Of a stretch of DNA of 64,000 nt, positions 37,579 to 48,189 are shown in pieces; position 1 is the stretch's first letter, and each line of letters starts with the position of its first letter. Source of the stretch: Theocolax elegans. Lineage: Eukaryota; Arthropoda; Insecta; Hymenoptera; Cerocephalidae. The notes under the pieces are model-generated. The model was not told the origin of the DNA, ran no database searches, and saw nothing but the letters and a program-made list of their open reading frames with translations. The DNA is taken from the NCBI GenBank assembly GCA_026168455.1, contig CM047430.1:1875473-1939472 (forward strand), written 5' to 3'. Made by a program: the position numbers and the translations under genes.

Positions 37579-40500
37579 CTAAGACGCGTTAAACGCAATT
37601 TGTTCGCATGTACAATACGAGTTTTTATTCTTATAACTTATTTCTATATTAACGCCATTATCGAAAATTCTTAATATTTTATATGGTCCCATATATTCAG
37701 GGTTAAATGGATTTGTTTTTGGTTCTTGTAAAAGTAGAACCGTATCTCCGACTTTGAACAAACACGGATTTATTTTCTGATCATAATATTCTTTCGATTT
37801 TTCTTTCGAACGAACCAGATTGTCGCGGGCTAATTGTTGTATTTCGCTAAGTTTTTCATGCAATTGGGTAATGTAGTCTAAATAAGTGCCTTCGAGATGA
37901 TCTTCGGCTGTGATATTAGCAGATGGTACGCGCGCAATCTTACCGAATATAAGTTCGAATGGGGTAAAGTGAGTTCCCTCGTGTACGCTCGTGTTATACG
38001 CAAAAGTGGCGCATGATAGCCATTCGTCCCACAATCGTTGATTATTTAAATAACATTTTAGATATTGCTTGATTACGTGATGCATTCTTTCAATTGAGCC
38101 ATTAGATTGAGGCCTGTATGCCGTGGTAGTAATGTTTTTAATTTTACAGATTTTCGAAACGTTACGTATTAAACTACATGTAAAATTTTTTCCTTGATCA
38201 GTAAGAATTATTTTTGGAGAACCGAATATGAAAACGAGATTGTGTAATAAAGCTGTAGCAATGTCCATAGAAGTAGCATTTTGTAATGCTACCGTTATGA
38301 TGTATTTTGTTAGTAGACATTGCATTGTCAGTATGTAGGTGTTACCTTTAGGTCTTGTAGGTAAAGGTCCAACGATGTCGAGACTGATTTTGTCGAAACT
38401 CGATCCTGGAGTGTCAGTGATCACTAGTGGTTGTTTTACTTTCTTGCGCACTAGTTTGTTTAATTGACACACTCGGCACTTAGAAACCACTTCTTGAACT
38501 TGTGCTTTCAATCCGGACCAAAAGAAATCTTGGCGAATTCTCTTATAAGTTTTTGCTACGCCTTTGTGTCCGTTGATTGGTGAAGAGTGAGTATCGATGA
38601 TCAATTGTTCTCGTAGGCCGGGATCTGGTATTTTTACTAAGTGTCGACAAATAATAATTTTGACTGGAGTCTCTTTAAACAAGTCTCGTAGAATGTTAAG
38701 TATAAGAATCCAAGGTATGTCGTCGATGGAGTCTGTTTTCGATATTCTAAATGAGCCTAGTTTATGCGTGACGACAAATTCTTTGAGTAAATTGAGCGTG
38801 ACACGCACGTTCTCTGATTCTGTTCGTGAGTGAAGATCTTCCTTGACTGGTAGCGCGAAGAGGTATTTCGTTCCTTGCGTAGCCACGTTTATCTCACCTA
38901 AACTGATATTATTGAGTGGAGGCAGATTGTGGCAATCTAAAAGACTATCGGCTCCTTTGTCGAGCGGTTCATTTTGTAATGTGACGAAGTATGCTATGTT
39001 ATCTTTAGCCATGAGTAAACCGTCTCTTGATTCGACGATGTTTGGAGCTGGTCTTGGATTTCTTTTGTCGAGTCGATAAGGTATTGACGGAGGATCAAAG
39101 ATATCACTATTGTTGGAGCTTCCTTCGCTGTCTGATTGCGTTTCATTTACGTTGGCGGTTTCATTTGAATCGATATCGCAGTTTACGTTGACTAAACATT
39201 CGTCATCTTCGTTACCGATTTTGTTTACTTGGTCATGAGTCGGTGTGGAAATGTTTTTGTTTAACTCTTCGTTATCGGTTAGGTTTGCAGATTGCCGTGT
39301 TCGATTTCGTGGAGTAAATATTTCGTCAGTAGCAGATGTTAGTGTAAATACGTTAGTCATTTCTTGGGTTGGCGGGTTTCTAGATAACGCGTCGGCTACG
39401 ACGTTTGTTTTTCCCGGAATATAAACTATTTTATATTCGAATTCTCTGAGCTTAAAATAAAATCTTTTCAATCTTGAAGTTAGTTCTTTAATGTTGTGTA
39501 ACCAAATTAAAGGCTTATGATCAGTATAAAAGGTAAATGTACGACCGAAAAGACAATGTCTAAATTGAAAGGCCGCATCAAGCATCGCGAGTAATTCTTT
39601 CTCTATTACAGCATATCGAGTTTCAGCGCTTTTTAAGAGTCTTGAATAAAATGCTACAGGGAGATCGGAACCGTTTCTTTTTTGGCTAAGAACTGCGCCG
39701 ATCGCATATTGCGATGCGTCGGTAGTGACATGAAATTCTAGTGAAAAATCGGGATGTTGGAGAATTGGAGCTTCGCACAACTTTTGAGATAATTGTTTGA
39801 AGGCCTTTTCTTGTTCTTCTTTCCAATTAAAGCTACTTTCATTTTTTAGCAAATCAGTAAGCGGTTTGGCGATTTTTGCATAATTAGGTATAAATTTTCT
39901 ATAATATCCCGTTAGTCCAAGGAACTGCTTAATATTTTTCTTCTCTTTCGGTAAAGGGAAGTTTTCAACAGAATTAATTTTTCTAGGATCAGGTTTTACG
40001 CCGTTTGCTGATATGCTATGACCGAGGTATACGACTTCGGTTCGGTAAAATTGACATTTTTCCGCTTGTAACTTCATGCCTGCGTCGCGTAATATTTGAA
40101 CTACCGCTTCCAATTTTTTATCGTGCTCTTCCAAGGTTTTAGCAAAGATGATGCAATCATCAGCAAATACAAAAATTGAGTTACCTTGTAAGCCTTTGAA
40201 GAGAGCATCCATTAGAGACTGGAAGGTGGCAGGCGCGTTTTTCAGCCCGAAAGGCATTCGTTTGAATTGATAGTGACCATATGGGGTCGAAAAGGCGGTA
40301 TATTTACGATCTTGTTTACGCATATTTATTTGGTGAAATCCCGAAGCGAGATCGAGACAAGAAAAATATTTATTTCCGCCTAGACTATCGAGAATATCAT
40401 TAATATTTGGTAAAGGATAAGCGTTACTGATTGTTTTTTCATTTACACATCTGTAATCGATGACTAAACGCCATTTCTTCTCTCCCTGTGGACCATCCTT

Positions 40501-42027
40501 TTTGGGAACGATCCACAAGGGGCTAGAATACGCGCTATCTGAAGGCTCTATTATTCCTTGTTCGATCAGCTTCGAGATTTGTACATTAACTTCTTCTTTT
40601 AAAATTTGTGGCAAACGGTATTGTTTAGCTACTACTGGTATATCGTCTATTAAATCAATACGATGTTCGGTCATATTCGTAGCATGGAGTGTGTCTCCCG
40701 GTAGTAAGAAAACATCGTTATATTCTTCGCTTATTTTATTAATCCTTATATTAGTGTCAGAGTCGCATTTTTCGGTTTGTAAAATCTGACGCAAGTTATC
40801 AGATCGCGTGATGTTCAAAGTGGGAGTTACTACCGCGTTATTCGATGTGTAACTAAATGTATAAATACAGTTCCCCATCATGGGAAGTTCGTGATCCGCG
40901 AGTATTAGTTCTGTTTGTGCGTCATTGTTTATATGTCCGTCGCTTGTCCAGTATGTTATGTGAGTCTCGTCGTCGTTAATCGCGTCTTCCTCAATGAGGA
41001 TTTCATTTATGTATTTATTGTTATACAGTTCATCGGCTAATAATTTAGTGTAGTCGCTCATTGTTAATGTCTCTGTTTGATCGTCGTCTGTGAATACTGA
41101 TGGATGATTTTGTTGTAAGAATTCGCATACGGACGGAGAGAATGTAGGGGTATCGTCTATGCTTATTTCGTCATTGTTTAAAGTTTGTGTCGAGTTGGTA
41201 GTATCAGTATGTGTATGTTCCTTATCCGTATGTGTTGATGACTTTTCCCTAGTTTTACTGATTTCGCGAGCCTTTATACTCTTTATTTTAGATATGTCGT
41301 GAGTTTTACTGAAGGTGACTGGGCATTCGCGGGATGGACGTACATCGTCGTCGCATTCGACCGGATTACTTTGCGTCTTTTCTTTTGTCTTATCGTTCGC
41401 TAGGTAAACGCAGGATGGGGCATCGCTGGCTCCGCATTCGACTGGATTACTTTCATCTTCCGATATCGTTTGTATTTCGCTTGTGCATATGAGATCGTCA
41501 TCGTTAACAATTGTAACTCGCGGTATTCGTATTATTACGTCATAATTATTGTCGTTTGTAACTGGCACTACGACCGAACCGTAAAAATTTGTAGTACGTA
41601 CGCCTCCGATCCGTATGCCCTTAGCTATTGTCGCTGTTTTCACGTATCCTATTTTCATGTCTGTTCTAGTTTTTGCTACTATATGTCGTGTGGAAGAAGC
41701 GGGCACGTTTATGACGATTTGTTCATCAAATGTAATTTGTGTATTTCTCGATTGAATGGTTTCTTTAACAAAATCTATCGTAACGAGGTTTTCGCGGAAA
41801 AATCTAGCTCCTAAAAGTGCAGGGGTGCGCAAGGGAAAGTTGTTTGGCATTACTATAAATTTCGCGTCAGCTTCGAATTTATCTACTCGTAATGTGACCG
41901 ATTCGAGTAATTCTAATGGCGTGTTTGATATTCCCGCTAAAAAGGGTCGATCGTCTGCGTTGATCGCTATGTTGCTTTTCAGATACCCTACTTTTATGAC
42001 ATTGAACTGCGCGCCCGTGTCGATCAT
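37579..42027 (-). CDS. pol: E1 pol: protease, RT, RNase H, integrase
   Basis: 1,482 residues from the first ATG; the frame stays open upstream and overlaps the end of gag in the -1 phase, so the natural product is probably a Gag-Pol frameshift fusion. Protease active site Asp-Thr-Gly at residues 3-5 (of this numbering); long acidic linker to about 440; RT about 465-690 with SSPLWIVPKKDG and catalytic Phe-Ala-Asp-Asp at 621-624; RNase H with Asp770 (TTDASQYAIGAVL) and TDHKPLIWL; a second long linker; integrase with HHCC finger about 1147-1187 and catalytic Asp1217, Asp1277, Glu1313 (35 residues between the last two); GPY/F-type end about 1440-1465. All catalytic residues are present. The last 17 or so residues are out of phase with the duplicate tail at 37018-37359, owing to an indel near 37625. 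Confidence 0.95.
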   Translation of the reverse strand: MIDTGAQFNVIKVGYLKSNIAINADDRPFLAGISNTPLELLESVTLRVDKFEADAKFIVMPNNFPLRTPALLGARFFRENLVTIDFVKETIQSRNTQITFDEQIVINVPASSTRHIVAKTRTDMKIGYVKTATIAKGIRIGGVRTTNFYGSVVVPVTNDNNYDVIIRIPRVTIVNDDDLICTSEIQTISEDESNPVECGASDAPSCVYLANDKTKEKTQSNPVECDDDVRPSRECPVTFSKTHDISKIKSIKAREISKTREKSSTHTDKEHTHTDTTNSTQTLNNDEISIDDTPTFSPSVCEFLQQNHPSVFTDDDQTETLTMSDYTKLLADELYNNKYINEILIEEDAINDDETHITYWTSDGHINNDAQTELILADHELPMMGNCIYTFSYTSNNAVVTPTLNITRSDNLRQILQTEKCDSDTNIRINKISEEYNDVFLLPGDTLHATNMTEHRIDLIDDIPVVAKQYRLPQILKEEVNVQISKLIEQGIIEPSDSAYSSPLWIVPKKDGPQGEKKWRLVIDYRCVNEKTISNAYPLPNINDILDSLGGNKYFSCLDLASGFHQINMRKQDRKYTAFSTPYGHYQFKRMPFGLKNAPATFQSLMDALFKGLQGNSIFVFADDCIIFAKTLEEHDKKLEAVVQILRDAGMKLQAEKCQFYRTEVVYLGHSISANGVKPDPRKINSVENFPLPKEKKNIKQFLGLTGYYRKFIPNYAKIAKPLTDLLKNESSFNWKEEQEKAFKQLSQKLCEAPILQHPDFSLEFHVTTDASQYAIGAVLSQKRNGSDLPVAFYSRLLKSAETRYAVIEKELLAMLDAAFQFRHCLFGRTFTFYTDHKPLIWLHNIKELTSRLKRFYFKLREFEYKIVYIPGKTNVVADALSRNPPTQEMTNVFTLTSATDEIFTPRNRTRQSANLTDNEELNKNISTPTHDQVNKIGNEDDECLVNVNCDIDSNETANVNETQSDSEGSSNNSDIFDPPSIPYRLDKRNPRPAPNIVESRDGLLMAKDNIAYFVTLQNEPLDKGADSLLDCHNLPPLNNISLGEINVATQGTKYLFALPVKEDLHSRTESENVRVTLNLLKEFVVTHKLGSFRISKTDSIDDIPWILILNILRDLFKETPVKIIICRHLVKIPDPGLREQLIIDTHSSPINGHKGVAKTYKRIRQDFFWSGLKAQVQEVVSKCRVCQLNKLVRKKVKQPLVITDTPGSSFDKISLDIVGPLPTRPKGNTYILTMQCLLTKYIITVALQNATSMDIATALLHNLVFIFGSPKIILTDQGKNFTCSLIRNVSKICKIKNITTTAYRPQSNGSIERMHHVIKQYLKCYLNNQRLWDEWLSCATFAYNTSVHEGTHFTPFELIFGKIARVPSANITAEDHLEGTYLDYITQLHEKLSEIQQLARDNLVRSKEKSKEYYDQKINPCLFKVGDTVLLLQEPKTNPFNPEYMGPYKILRIFDNGVNIEISYKNKNSYCTCEQIAFNAS

Positions 42028-42095
42028 AGTTTCTACTTCATTACCGATTATATCTTTGCTAGAGAGAACGATTATAGGAATATCTAATAAACCAT

Positions 42096-43535
42096 TTACT
42101 GCTGCGAAGTGGACGGCTTTACGTTCAGTGTGTTCATCGGGCGATTGAGGGAGTTTTGTGCGGGATTGCCCGTTTTGCCCGTCTCCCTGTGTCCGTTTCC
42201 CGACGCGTAAATTTTAGCACGACACTCCTTTTCTTCGTGTCCGTTACGGTTACAGTAATTACAAACCGTGGTGTCGTATTTCTTCCGTCGGCATTCGCGT
42301 TCAAAGTGACCGGGTTTACCGCAATAATTACAATTATTATGAAAATCTTTACTTTTACAATAACGCTCGTCGTGTCCAGGACGTTTGGAATAATTACAAT
42401 AGCGATCATTACTATTTCTTTGTTTGTTGTCATAATAGTTTTCTGTGCGCATAATGTGTCTATTGTCCGTTCGTCTGTTATCAAAGTTTCGATGACGCTC
42501 GTCTCGGTTTTCGAATCGCGGAGGGGGTTCTCTGTTACGGTTTTGACGCGGGCGTTCGTCGTAATTATTGTAAAGTCCGTATTTCTGTCTGTCTATTTCC
42601 ATTCGTTTCTCGATTTTTAACGCGTCATCAAAGGCATCATTTAACGTATCATAATAATTTAACAGTCCTGTTCTATAAGATGGCGGAAGGCCATAGCGAA
42701 ATCCTTCGAGCATTTCGTGTTCAATCTTTCCTAGTTGACGACGATCCAACACTTCGAGTCTATCTTCATGCATTATCGCGTCGATCAAATTAATTTTAAT
42801 TTCGTTCACTCTACCGATGAATTGTAGCATGTCTTCGTTGTGCCTTTTTGCCAACGTAGCAATCTGACCGCGATAATGATTCGAGGTATCATTTGTGGAA
42901 AACACATTTTTTAGTCGCGTAAGCAGTTCGTCAATCGTCGCGAAATTAAAATCTTCCACTGCCGTATATGCATAATCGTGCAGTTTAGTATTTTTTATCA
43001 AATTCGCGACTTCCGCGTGAGTGTTAGGGGTCAATTGATTTTGTACTTTGCGACATGCTTTCACAAACTGAGCTAAGTTATTGCCCGTAAACATAGGGAT
43101 ACTATTTAATAATTCGCGCATAATAATGGCGGACGTGGTATTTTCGCGCGGACGGTCTACTACTTTTGTTAACATTTCTGTAAACATTTTCATTAATTCG
43201 CTGTCATTCTGGTCGGCGGATGGACGGTGTACGTCGTTTTGTTCGGTTTCGAAAGGATTACTTGTACGTTCGTTCTGACTATCATTCATCCCGCTATCTT
43301 TACGTGTTTGCATACCGTTTAGTCTTTCTTGTAATTCCAAATTTCGCTGTCTTTTCTCGGCAATTTTGTTCGCGCACTCTTCGGTCATTTGTTGGTAACG
43401 CGCTTCTAATTCGGCCTTTTGATTTTCGAGTGCAATCTCACTTTGTTTAAGTCTGTTAGCGCGTCGTTCCATTTCTTCCCGAAGTAATTCGAGTTCGCCC
43501 GTGTTTAAATCAGTCATGCTTCGCGTAATCGGCAT
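42096..43535 (-). CDS. gag: E1 gag: capsid and nucleocapsid
   Basis: 479 residues, ATG at 43535 (MPITRSMTDLNTGELELL). Residues about 10-75 are a strongly charged heptad-rich coiled coil; about 130-310 is the capsid-like region; 320-375 is Arg/Asn-rich; then three zinc knuckles at 380-393, 402-415 and 425-438 of the CX2CX4HX4C type, the first with Ser in place of the second Cys (CNYSKRPGHDERYC). Gag would form the particle and bind element RNA. The last codons overlap the pol frame, which is in the -1 phase and open for at least 80 bases of gag. Fully open, no break seen. A matching fragment on the plus strand is at 1-163. Confidence 0.93.
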   Translation of the reverse strand: MPITRSMTDLNTGELELLREEMERRANRLKQSEIALENQKAELEARYQQMTEECANKIAEKRQRNLELQERLNGMQTRKDSGMNDSQNERTSNPFETEQNDVHRPSADQNDSELMKMFTEMLTKVVDRPRENTTSAIIMRELLNSIPMFTGNNLAQFVKACRKVQNQLTPNTHAEVANLIKNTKLHDYAYTAVEDFNFATIDELLTRLKNVFSTNDTSNHYRGQIATLAKRHNEDMLQFIGRVNEIKINLIDAIMHEDRLEVLDRRQLGKIEHEMLEGFRYGLPPSYRTGLLNYYDTLNDAFDDALKIEKRMEIDRQKYGLYNNYDERPRQNRNREPPPRFENRDERHRNFDNRRTDNRHIMRTENYYDNKQRNSNDRYCNYSKRPGHDERYCKSKDFHNNCNYCGKPGHFERECRRKKYDTTVCNYCNRNGHEEKECRAKIYASGNGHRETGKTGNPAQNSLNRPMNTLNVKPSTSQQ

Positions 43536-43767
43536 TATGACGAATGCAAAGAGATTTTATTTTAAGAATCGATTTATTAAGTATTGCGAGTTTATCACTT
43601 CCCGTTCGATTATTAACACTGATATATTGCAAATTGTCGCGTAATAATTTTTTTTTTATTTGAATGAAAAATATATTCGATCTTCCATTTACAAAAATGA
43701 TGCATATATATATATTCAAAACTATATACGTATGTGTTCGTATATATATAAGTATATTATTTTTTTT
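43536..43767 (-). other. E1 leader
   Basis: About 230 bp between primer-binding site and gag start, AT-rich, with TA-dinucleotide tracts (tatatatata). No gene. Confidence 0.6.
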
Positions 43768-43789
43768 TCGTATCCCACCGCTGTCACCA
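43768..43789 (-). other. E1 primer-binding site, tRNA-Leu type
   Basis: Minus strand TGGTGACAGCGGTGGGATAC, 5 bases inside the LTR. It agrees with the complement of the 3' end of insect tRNA-Leu(AAG), as I recall that tRNA, at all but about two positions. Confidence 0.6.
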
Positions 43790-43794
43790 GAAAA

Positions 43795-45316
43795 TGTTGT
43801 GTCCCGGATAATTTTACAGATAAAAAAAAATTAAAGTTATGATTTTACTGATTTTGATTTTTGTAAACGGAAGAATGGACTAAATATCTTTACTTAACTT
43901 TTACTGACGAGAACCGTGGTAGAGCAAGGCAGGTCTTAGCAGTTCCTGTGAAGGGTGTATAGGGTGAATTGGTAGGGCAGCAGCTGTCACCAGGAGAAGA
44001 TTTCGGCTTCCTCCAAGCCAAATCCAGGACGACGAAGATGTGTGAGTCGAAACAAGTCCAAAACGACGATGACGGGAAGATTGATTTCGAGAGTGAACGC
44101 AACAGTTTGTGAAACACGGGATAGTGGATGGAAGTCCGGATAAAATCAATTACGAGATCACAGATTTATATTTTACACTCAATTTATTTAAAATAGCATA
44201 AATATATTTCACAGAATTATAGCTTTTGACAAATAGATACGAATTTAAAACAACAGTAATTATTGTCCGAACTGAGGTACAAAATTTAACGTAGTTGAAT
44301 ATACGCGAAGATACAATCTCTTATAAATGTGAGAGTATGAAGACCGACTTATTCGAGTCCGCTCGATCGACTGACTACGACTCTCCTCGACTGACTGTTG
44401 ATGCGCGTCTCCTCTCGAGGTGGTATGGAGGGGAACGACTGCTGCGCATCTTGTGGTACGCCGTTCTTGAAGGCGGAGCTGCTCTTGATTGGCTGTGGGC
44501 GGCCTTCTGGTGGTGTGCGGATGGGGCTGCGAATCCGCTTATTGGTTGGAGGTGGGGCTTTGTCAGCAAACTGATGAGATCTTCGGCGTCTCTTGATTGT
44601 CTTGGCGAATGTTTTGATGACGTACTTATTTATGTGATTTGGTGTATACTATTGCAATTTTGTGAAGTCATGCTATTGTCAAACACGTTAGTCATTCGAG
44701 TAAGAAGATATTTAAATAGTAATATTAACGGAGTCGAGAGTCAGTTTCGTAAACATGAGTGTGTTCGTGGAAAGACATTAATTCGTATATGTAACTTAAT
44801 ATTAAATAAATGTTATAATAACAAGTATTAGCGGCATTATACAATTCATAATGCATAAGATTATTATTAATATAACGTAATGTGGCGCGAAACGCTTGAA
44901 TCTATTGGGAAAGGAATACGAGAACATGACATATGAGTAGGTGGCAGAGGTTGCGTGGAGAATTGACGGTGGCGCTAGTCTGGTGTCGTGGAAAGGAACT
45001 AAGGATTTGACTTTGTGCGAGAGAGAAAGGTATAGGTGATTCTTGCGATAGTGGCGCTAGTCTGGTGGCGTGGAAAGGAACTAAGGATTTGACTATGTGC
45101 GAGAGAGAAAAGTATAGGTGATTCATGCGTGTACAATATATGCGTATACATAACATATCAATATTGTATTTGAATACATTTATAACTAACTGCTAATTAT
45201 ATATATTGTTTATATTTAAATACGATCATTACTAACATACTATTTTATACTTATTTTGGATAAATCGTGCTTATTGTTGACTAATATAAAAGTATAAAAA
45301 ACTGCCCGACATTACA
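43795..45316 (-). repeat. E1 5' LTR
   Basis: 1,522 bp, same length as the 3' LTR and the same tips. Two 82-bp internal units (first at about 44971). The 178-codon antisense frame is again open (44295-44831). Expected to hold the element promoter; ctcacatttataagagattg near 44330 on the minus strand is a TATA-like candidate. Confidence 0.95.
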
Positions 45317-45718
45317 TTATTTAATACACCACTAATCAAATAATAAAAAAAAATAAAAAAATAAAAAAATAGCGAGCGTAAGCGAGTGAGTAGTTTTTTG
45401 CTATTAAATTTTTTGTTAACCATTATACATTTTAAATCCAATAAAATACGAATTATTTAATTAGCATATATATAGGATCTTGTAGATTATGGTTATATTT
45501 TGCAATAGAAATTTGTAAGTAAAATATTATTGTTTTATGCAAAGGAGAGTGACATTCTAAGTGACATTCATTATTTTTAAATCAAGGATCGAATATACAT
45601 TTAATATATTAAATGTTGTAAACGTATTTCATTAATTTATAAGGATTTTAATTTAATATTTCTTATAAGAAATACAATATAAAATAATTTGTTATAACCA
45701 AAATCTTCTATATTATAT
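45317..45718. other. AT-rich spacer, no gene
   Basis: Begins with the right target-duplication copy TTAT. AT-rich, with an A-run block and agcgagcgtaagcgagtgag at about 45372. Nothing coding seen. Confidence 0.6.
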
Positions 45719-46870
45719 TAAAATTCATCCGTTCTCCGGTGTCCGGCGGTGGTGTCCGGTGTCCCGCGGCGGTGTCTGGTCTCCTGTTGTAAGAATGAAG
45801 AGTATGTGTGAAGTGGAAGGGTTAACACTGATATTTCGGGAATTTCTGAACTATTTCGGGATAACTCCACTAAATGCGGGATTTCCTGGATATTTCGGGA
45901 ATTTTTGAGGTATTCCGGGATAACTCCACTAACGCCGGGATTTTCTAAATAATTCGGTAATTTCTTGGATATGCCGGGAAATCTTCACTAATTTAGGGTT
46001 TTCCTGGATGTTTCGGGATTTTTTTAAGTATTCCGGAATAACTCCACCAATTTGGGGGTTTCCTGCAAGTTTCGGGTTTTTTGTGGTATTTCGGGATAAC
46101 TCCTCCAATTTCGGGATTTCCTGAATGTTTCGAGATTTTCTGACGTGTTCTGGGATAACTCCAACAATTTCGGGACTTCCTGGATGTTTCGGGATTTTCT
46201 GTGGTATTCCGGGATAACACCACCAATTTCGGGATTTCCTAGATGTTTCGGGATATTCTGTGGTATTCCGGAATAAATCCACCAATTTCGGAATTTGTTG
46301 GATGTTTCGGGATTTTCTGTGACATTTTGGGATAAATTCACTAATTGAGGGTTTTTCTGGATGTTTCGGGATTTTCTGACGTATTCCGGGTAACTCCATC
46401 ACTTTCGGGATTTCCTAGATGTTTCGGGATATTCTGTGGTATTCCGGAATAAATCCACCATATTCAGGATTTCCTGGATGTTTCGGAATTTCCTGTGGTA
46501 TTTCGGGATAAATCGACCGATTTCGGGATTTCCTGGATGTTTCGGGATTTTCTGGATGTTCGGGATTTTCTGTGGTATTTCGGGATAAATTCCCTAATTT
46601 CGGGATTTTCTGGTTATTTCAAGATTTTCTATGGTATTTCGGGATTTACTGTGGTATTTCGGGAATTTTTTATGTATTCCGGGATAACTCCACCAATTTC
46701 GAGATTTTCTTAATATTTCGATAATTTCTGAGGTATGCCGGGATAAATTTACTAATTTTGGGATTTAGTGGATATGTCGGGATAACTTCACTAATTACGG
46801 GATTTCCTCGATATTTCGGGAATTCGTGGGGTATTCCGGGATAACTCCACTAATTACGGGATAAAATATT
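45719..46870 (+). repeat. Minisatellite, roughly 60-bp unit
   Basis: Begins aaattcatccgttctccggtgtc; then about 17-18 imperfect units such as ttcgggattttctgtggtat, tccgggataactccaccaat and ttcgggatttcctggatgtt. Open frames on the minus strand (for example 45929-46402) are Pro/Lys/Arg-rich repeats created by the array, open in more than one phase, and not convincing genes. Confidence 0.9.
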
Positions 46871-48165
46871 AAAAAAGTGTGTAAGCACTTTTGCCAGTAC
46901 TTCAATGTTTGTATATTTGTGTACCAAATTAAATTATTATATTAAGAACATACCTATAAATAATATTATAAGTAATTAATAATAAATAATAGTCACTAAC
47001 TACACTGAAGCAGTACTGTCAGTCTAATAATTTTTAATAACTTAAATAATATATTTTAATGTAATATATATTTTATTTGATGATTCGTTCTGTTTTTTTA
47101 TCACAGTTAAATATACGTTTTTACACATTTTTCATCATACTCTATTACAAAGGTGTAAAATAAGTGAGAAAGGTGGTTAAAAAAATTAAATTTTTATTTT
47201 TGATTTATCATCTATATATATATCAAAATTCATCCGTTCTCCGGTGTCTGGATATATTCTGGGTATATCCTGGAAATAAATACACCAATCCGGAATTGTT
47301 GGATTTCGGGATTTTTCTGTGACATTTGGGATAAATCCATATTGAGTGGTTTTTTCTGGATTGTTTCGGGATTTATGAAGTATTCCGTGTACCTACCATC
47401 ACTTTCGTTGATGTACTAGCTGTTGAGGATTTCTTTGGTATTACCGGAATAAATCGACCATATTCAGGATTTGCCTGGATGTTTCGGAATTTCTCGTGGT
47501 ATTCGGGAATAAATCGACCGATTCGGATTCCTGGATGTTCGGGATTTCTGGATGTTCGGGATTTCTGTGGTATTTCGGGATAAATTCCTATTTCGAGATT
47601 TTCTGGTATTTCAGATTTCGAGATTTTCTTAATATTTCGATAATTCTGAGGTATGCCGGGATAAATTTACTAATTTTGGGATTTAGTGGATATGTCGGGA
47701 TAACTTCACTAATTACGGGATTTCCTCGATATTCGGGAATTCGTGGGGTATTCCGGGATAACTCCACTAATTACGGGATAAAATATTAAAAAAGTGTGTA
47801 AGCACTTTTGCCAGTACTTCAATGTTTGTATATTTGTGTACCAAATTAAATTATTATATTAAGAACATACCTATAAATAATATTATAAGTAATTAATAAT
47901 AAATAATAGTCACTAACTACACTGAAGCAGTACTGTCAGTCTAATAATTTTTAATAACTTAAATAATATATTTTAATGTAATATATATTTTATTTGATGA
48001 TTCGTTCTGTTTTTTTATCACAGTTAAATATACGTTTTTACACATTTTTCATCATACTCTATTACAAAGGTGTAAAATAAGTGAGAAAGGTGGTTAAAAA
48101 AATTAAATTTTTATTTTTGATTTATCATCTATATATATATCAAAATTCATCCGTTCTCCGGTGTC
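46701..48165 (+). repeat. Segmental duplication of 0.55 kb, offset about 918 bp
   Basis: 46701-47248 and 47620-48165 are nearly identical, differing by a few one-base indels. Each comprises the end of the minisatellite, an AT-rich unique block (aagtgtgtaagcacttttgcc ... caaaggtgtaaaataagtgag) and the motif aattcatccgttctccggtg. Between them (47249-47619) lies a decayed, shortened minisatellite. A third, more diverged piece of the unique block is at about 48730-48900. Confidence 0.93.
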
Positions 48166-48189
48166 CGGTATCCCAAAAGTTACAAGAAT

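Larger units (their letters stand above)
36801..37800 (-). repeat. 500-bp tandem duplication at the pol/env border
   Basis: Unit 1 (36801-37300) and unit 2 (37301-37800) align at an offset of 500 bp; both start attgtaataattgtacatat and contain the pol end, the short pol-env spacer and the first part of env. They differ by some substitutions and small indels. Unit 2 is joined to the pol gene, while unit 1 is joined to the env gene. Consequences: a 71-codon env start in unit 2 (37499-37284) that ends at the junction, and a detached pol tail of about 85 codons in unit 1 (within 37359-37018). Confidence 0.95.
33401..45316 (-). mobile_element. E1: complete gypsy-type retroelement with env, 11,916 bp
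   Basis: Two 1,522-bp LTRs in direct orientation, TG...CA tips, TTAT target duplication, primer-binding site, polypurine tract, and three large genes on the minus strand: gag (43535-42096), pol (42027-37579, open further upstream) and env (36999-34918). The two LTRs differ at about 22 positions by my count, including two one-base indels, about 1.4 percent, which suggests a fairly recent insertion. Parts of the same family occur at 1-163, 739-2061 and 19720-21166. The element resembles an endogenous retrovirus of the errantivirus kind in layout, but its env is of another type. A 500-bp tandem duplication lies at the pol/env border. Confidence 0.95.

Noticed and set aside
45929..46402. 157-codon Pro/Lys/Arg-rich frame in the minisatellite
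   Set aside because: It overlaps other open phases of the same array and simply translates the roughly 60-bp unit; no start context or domain.
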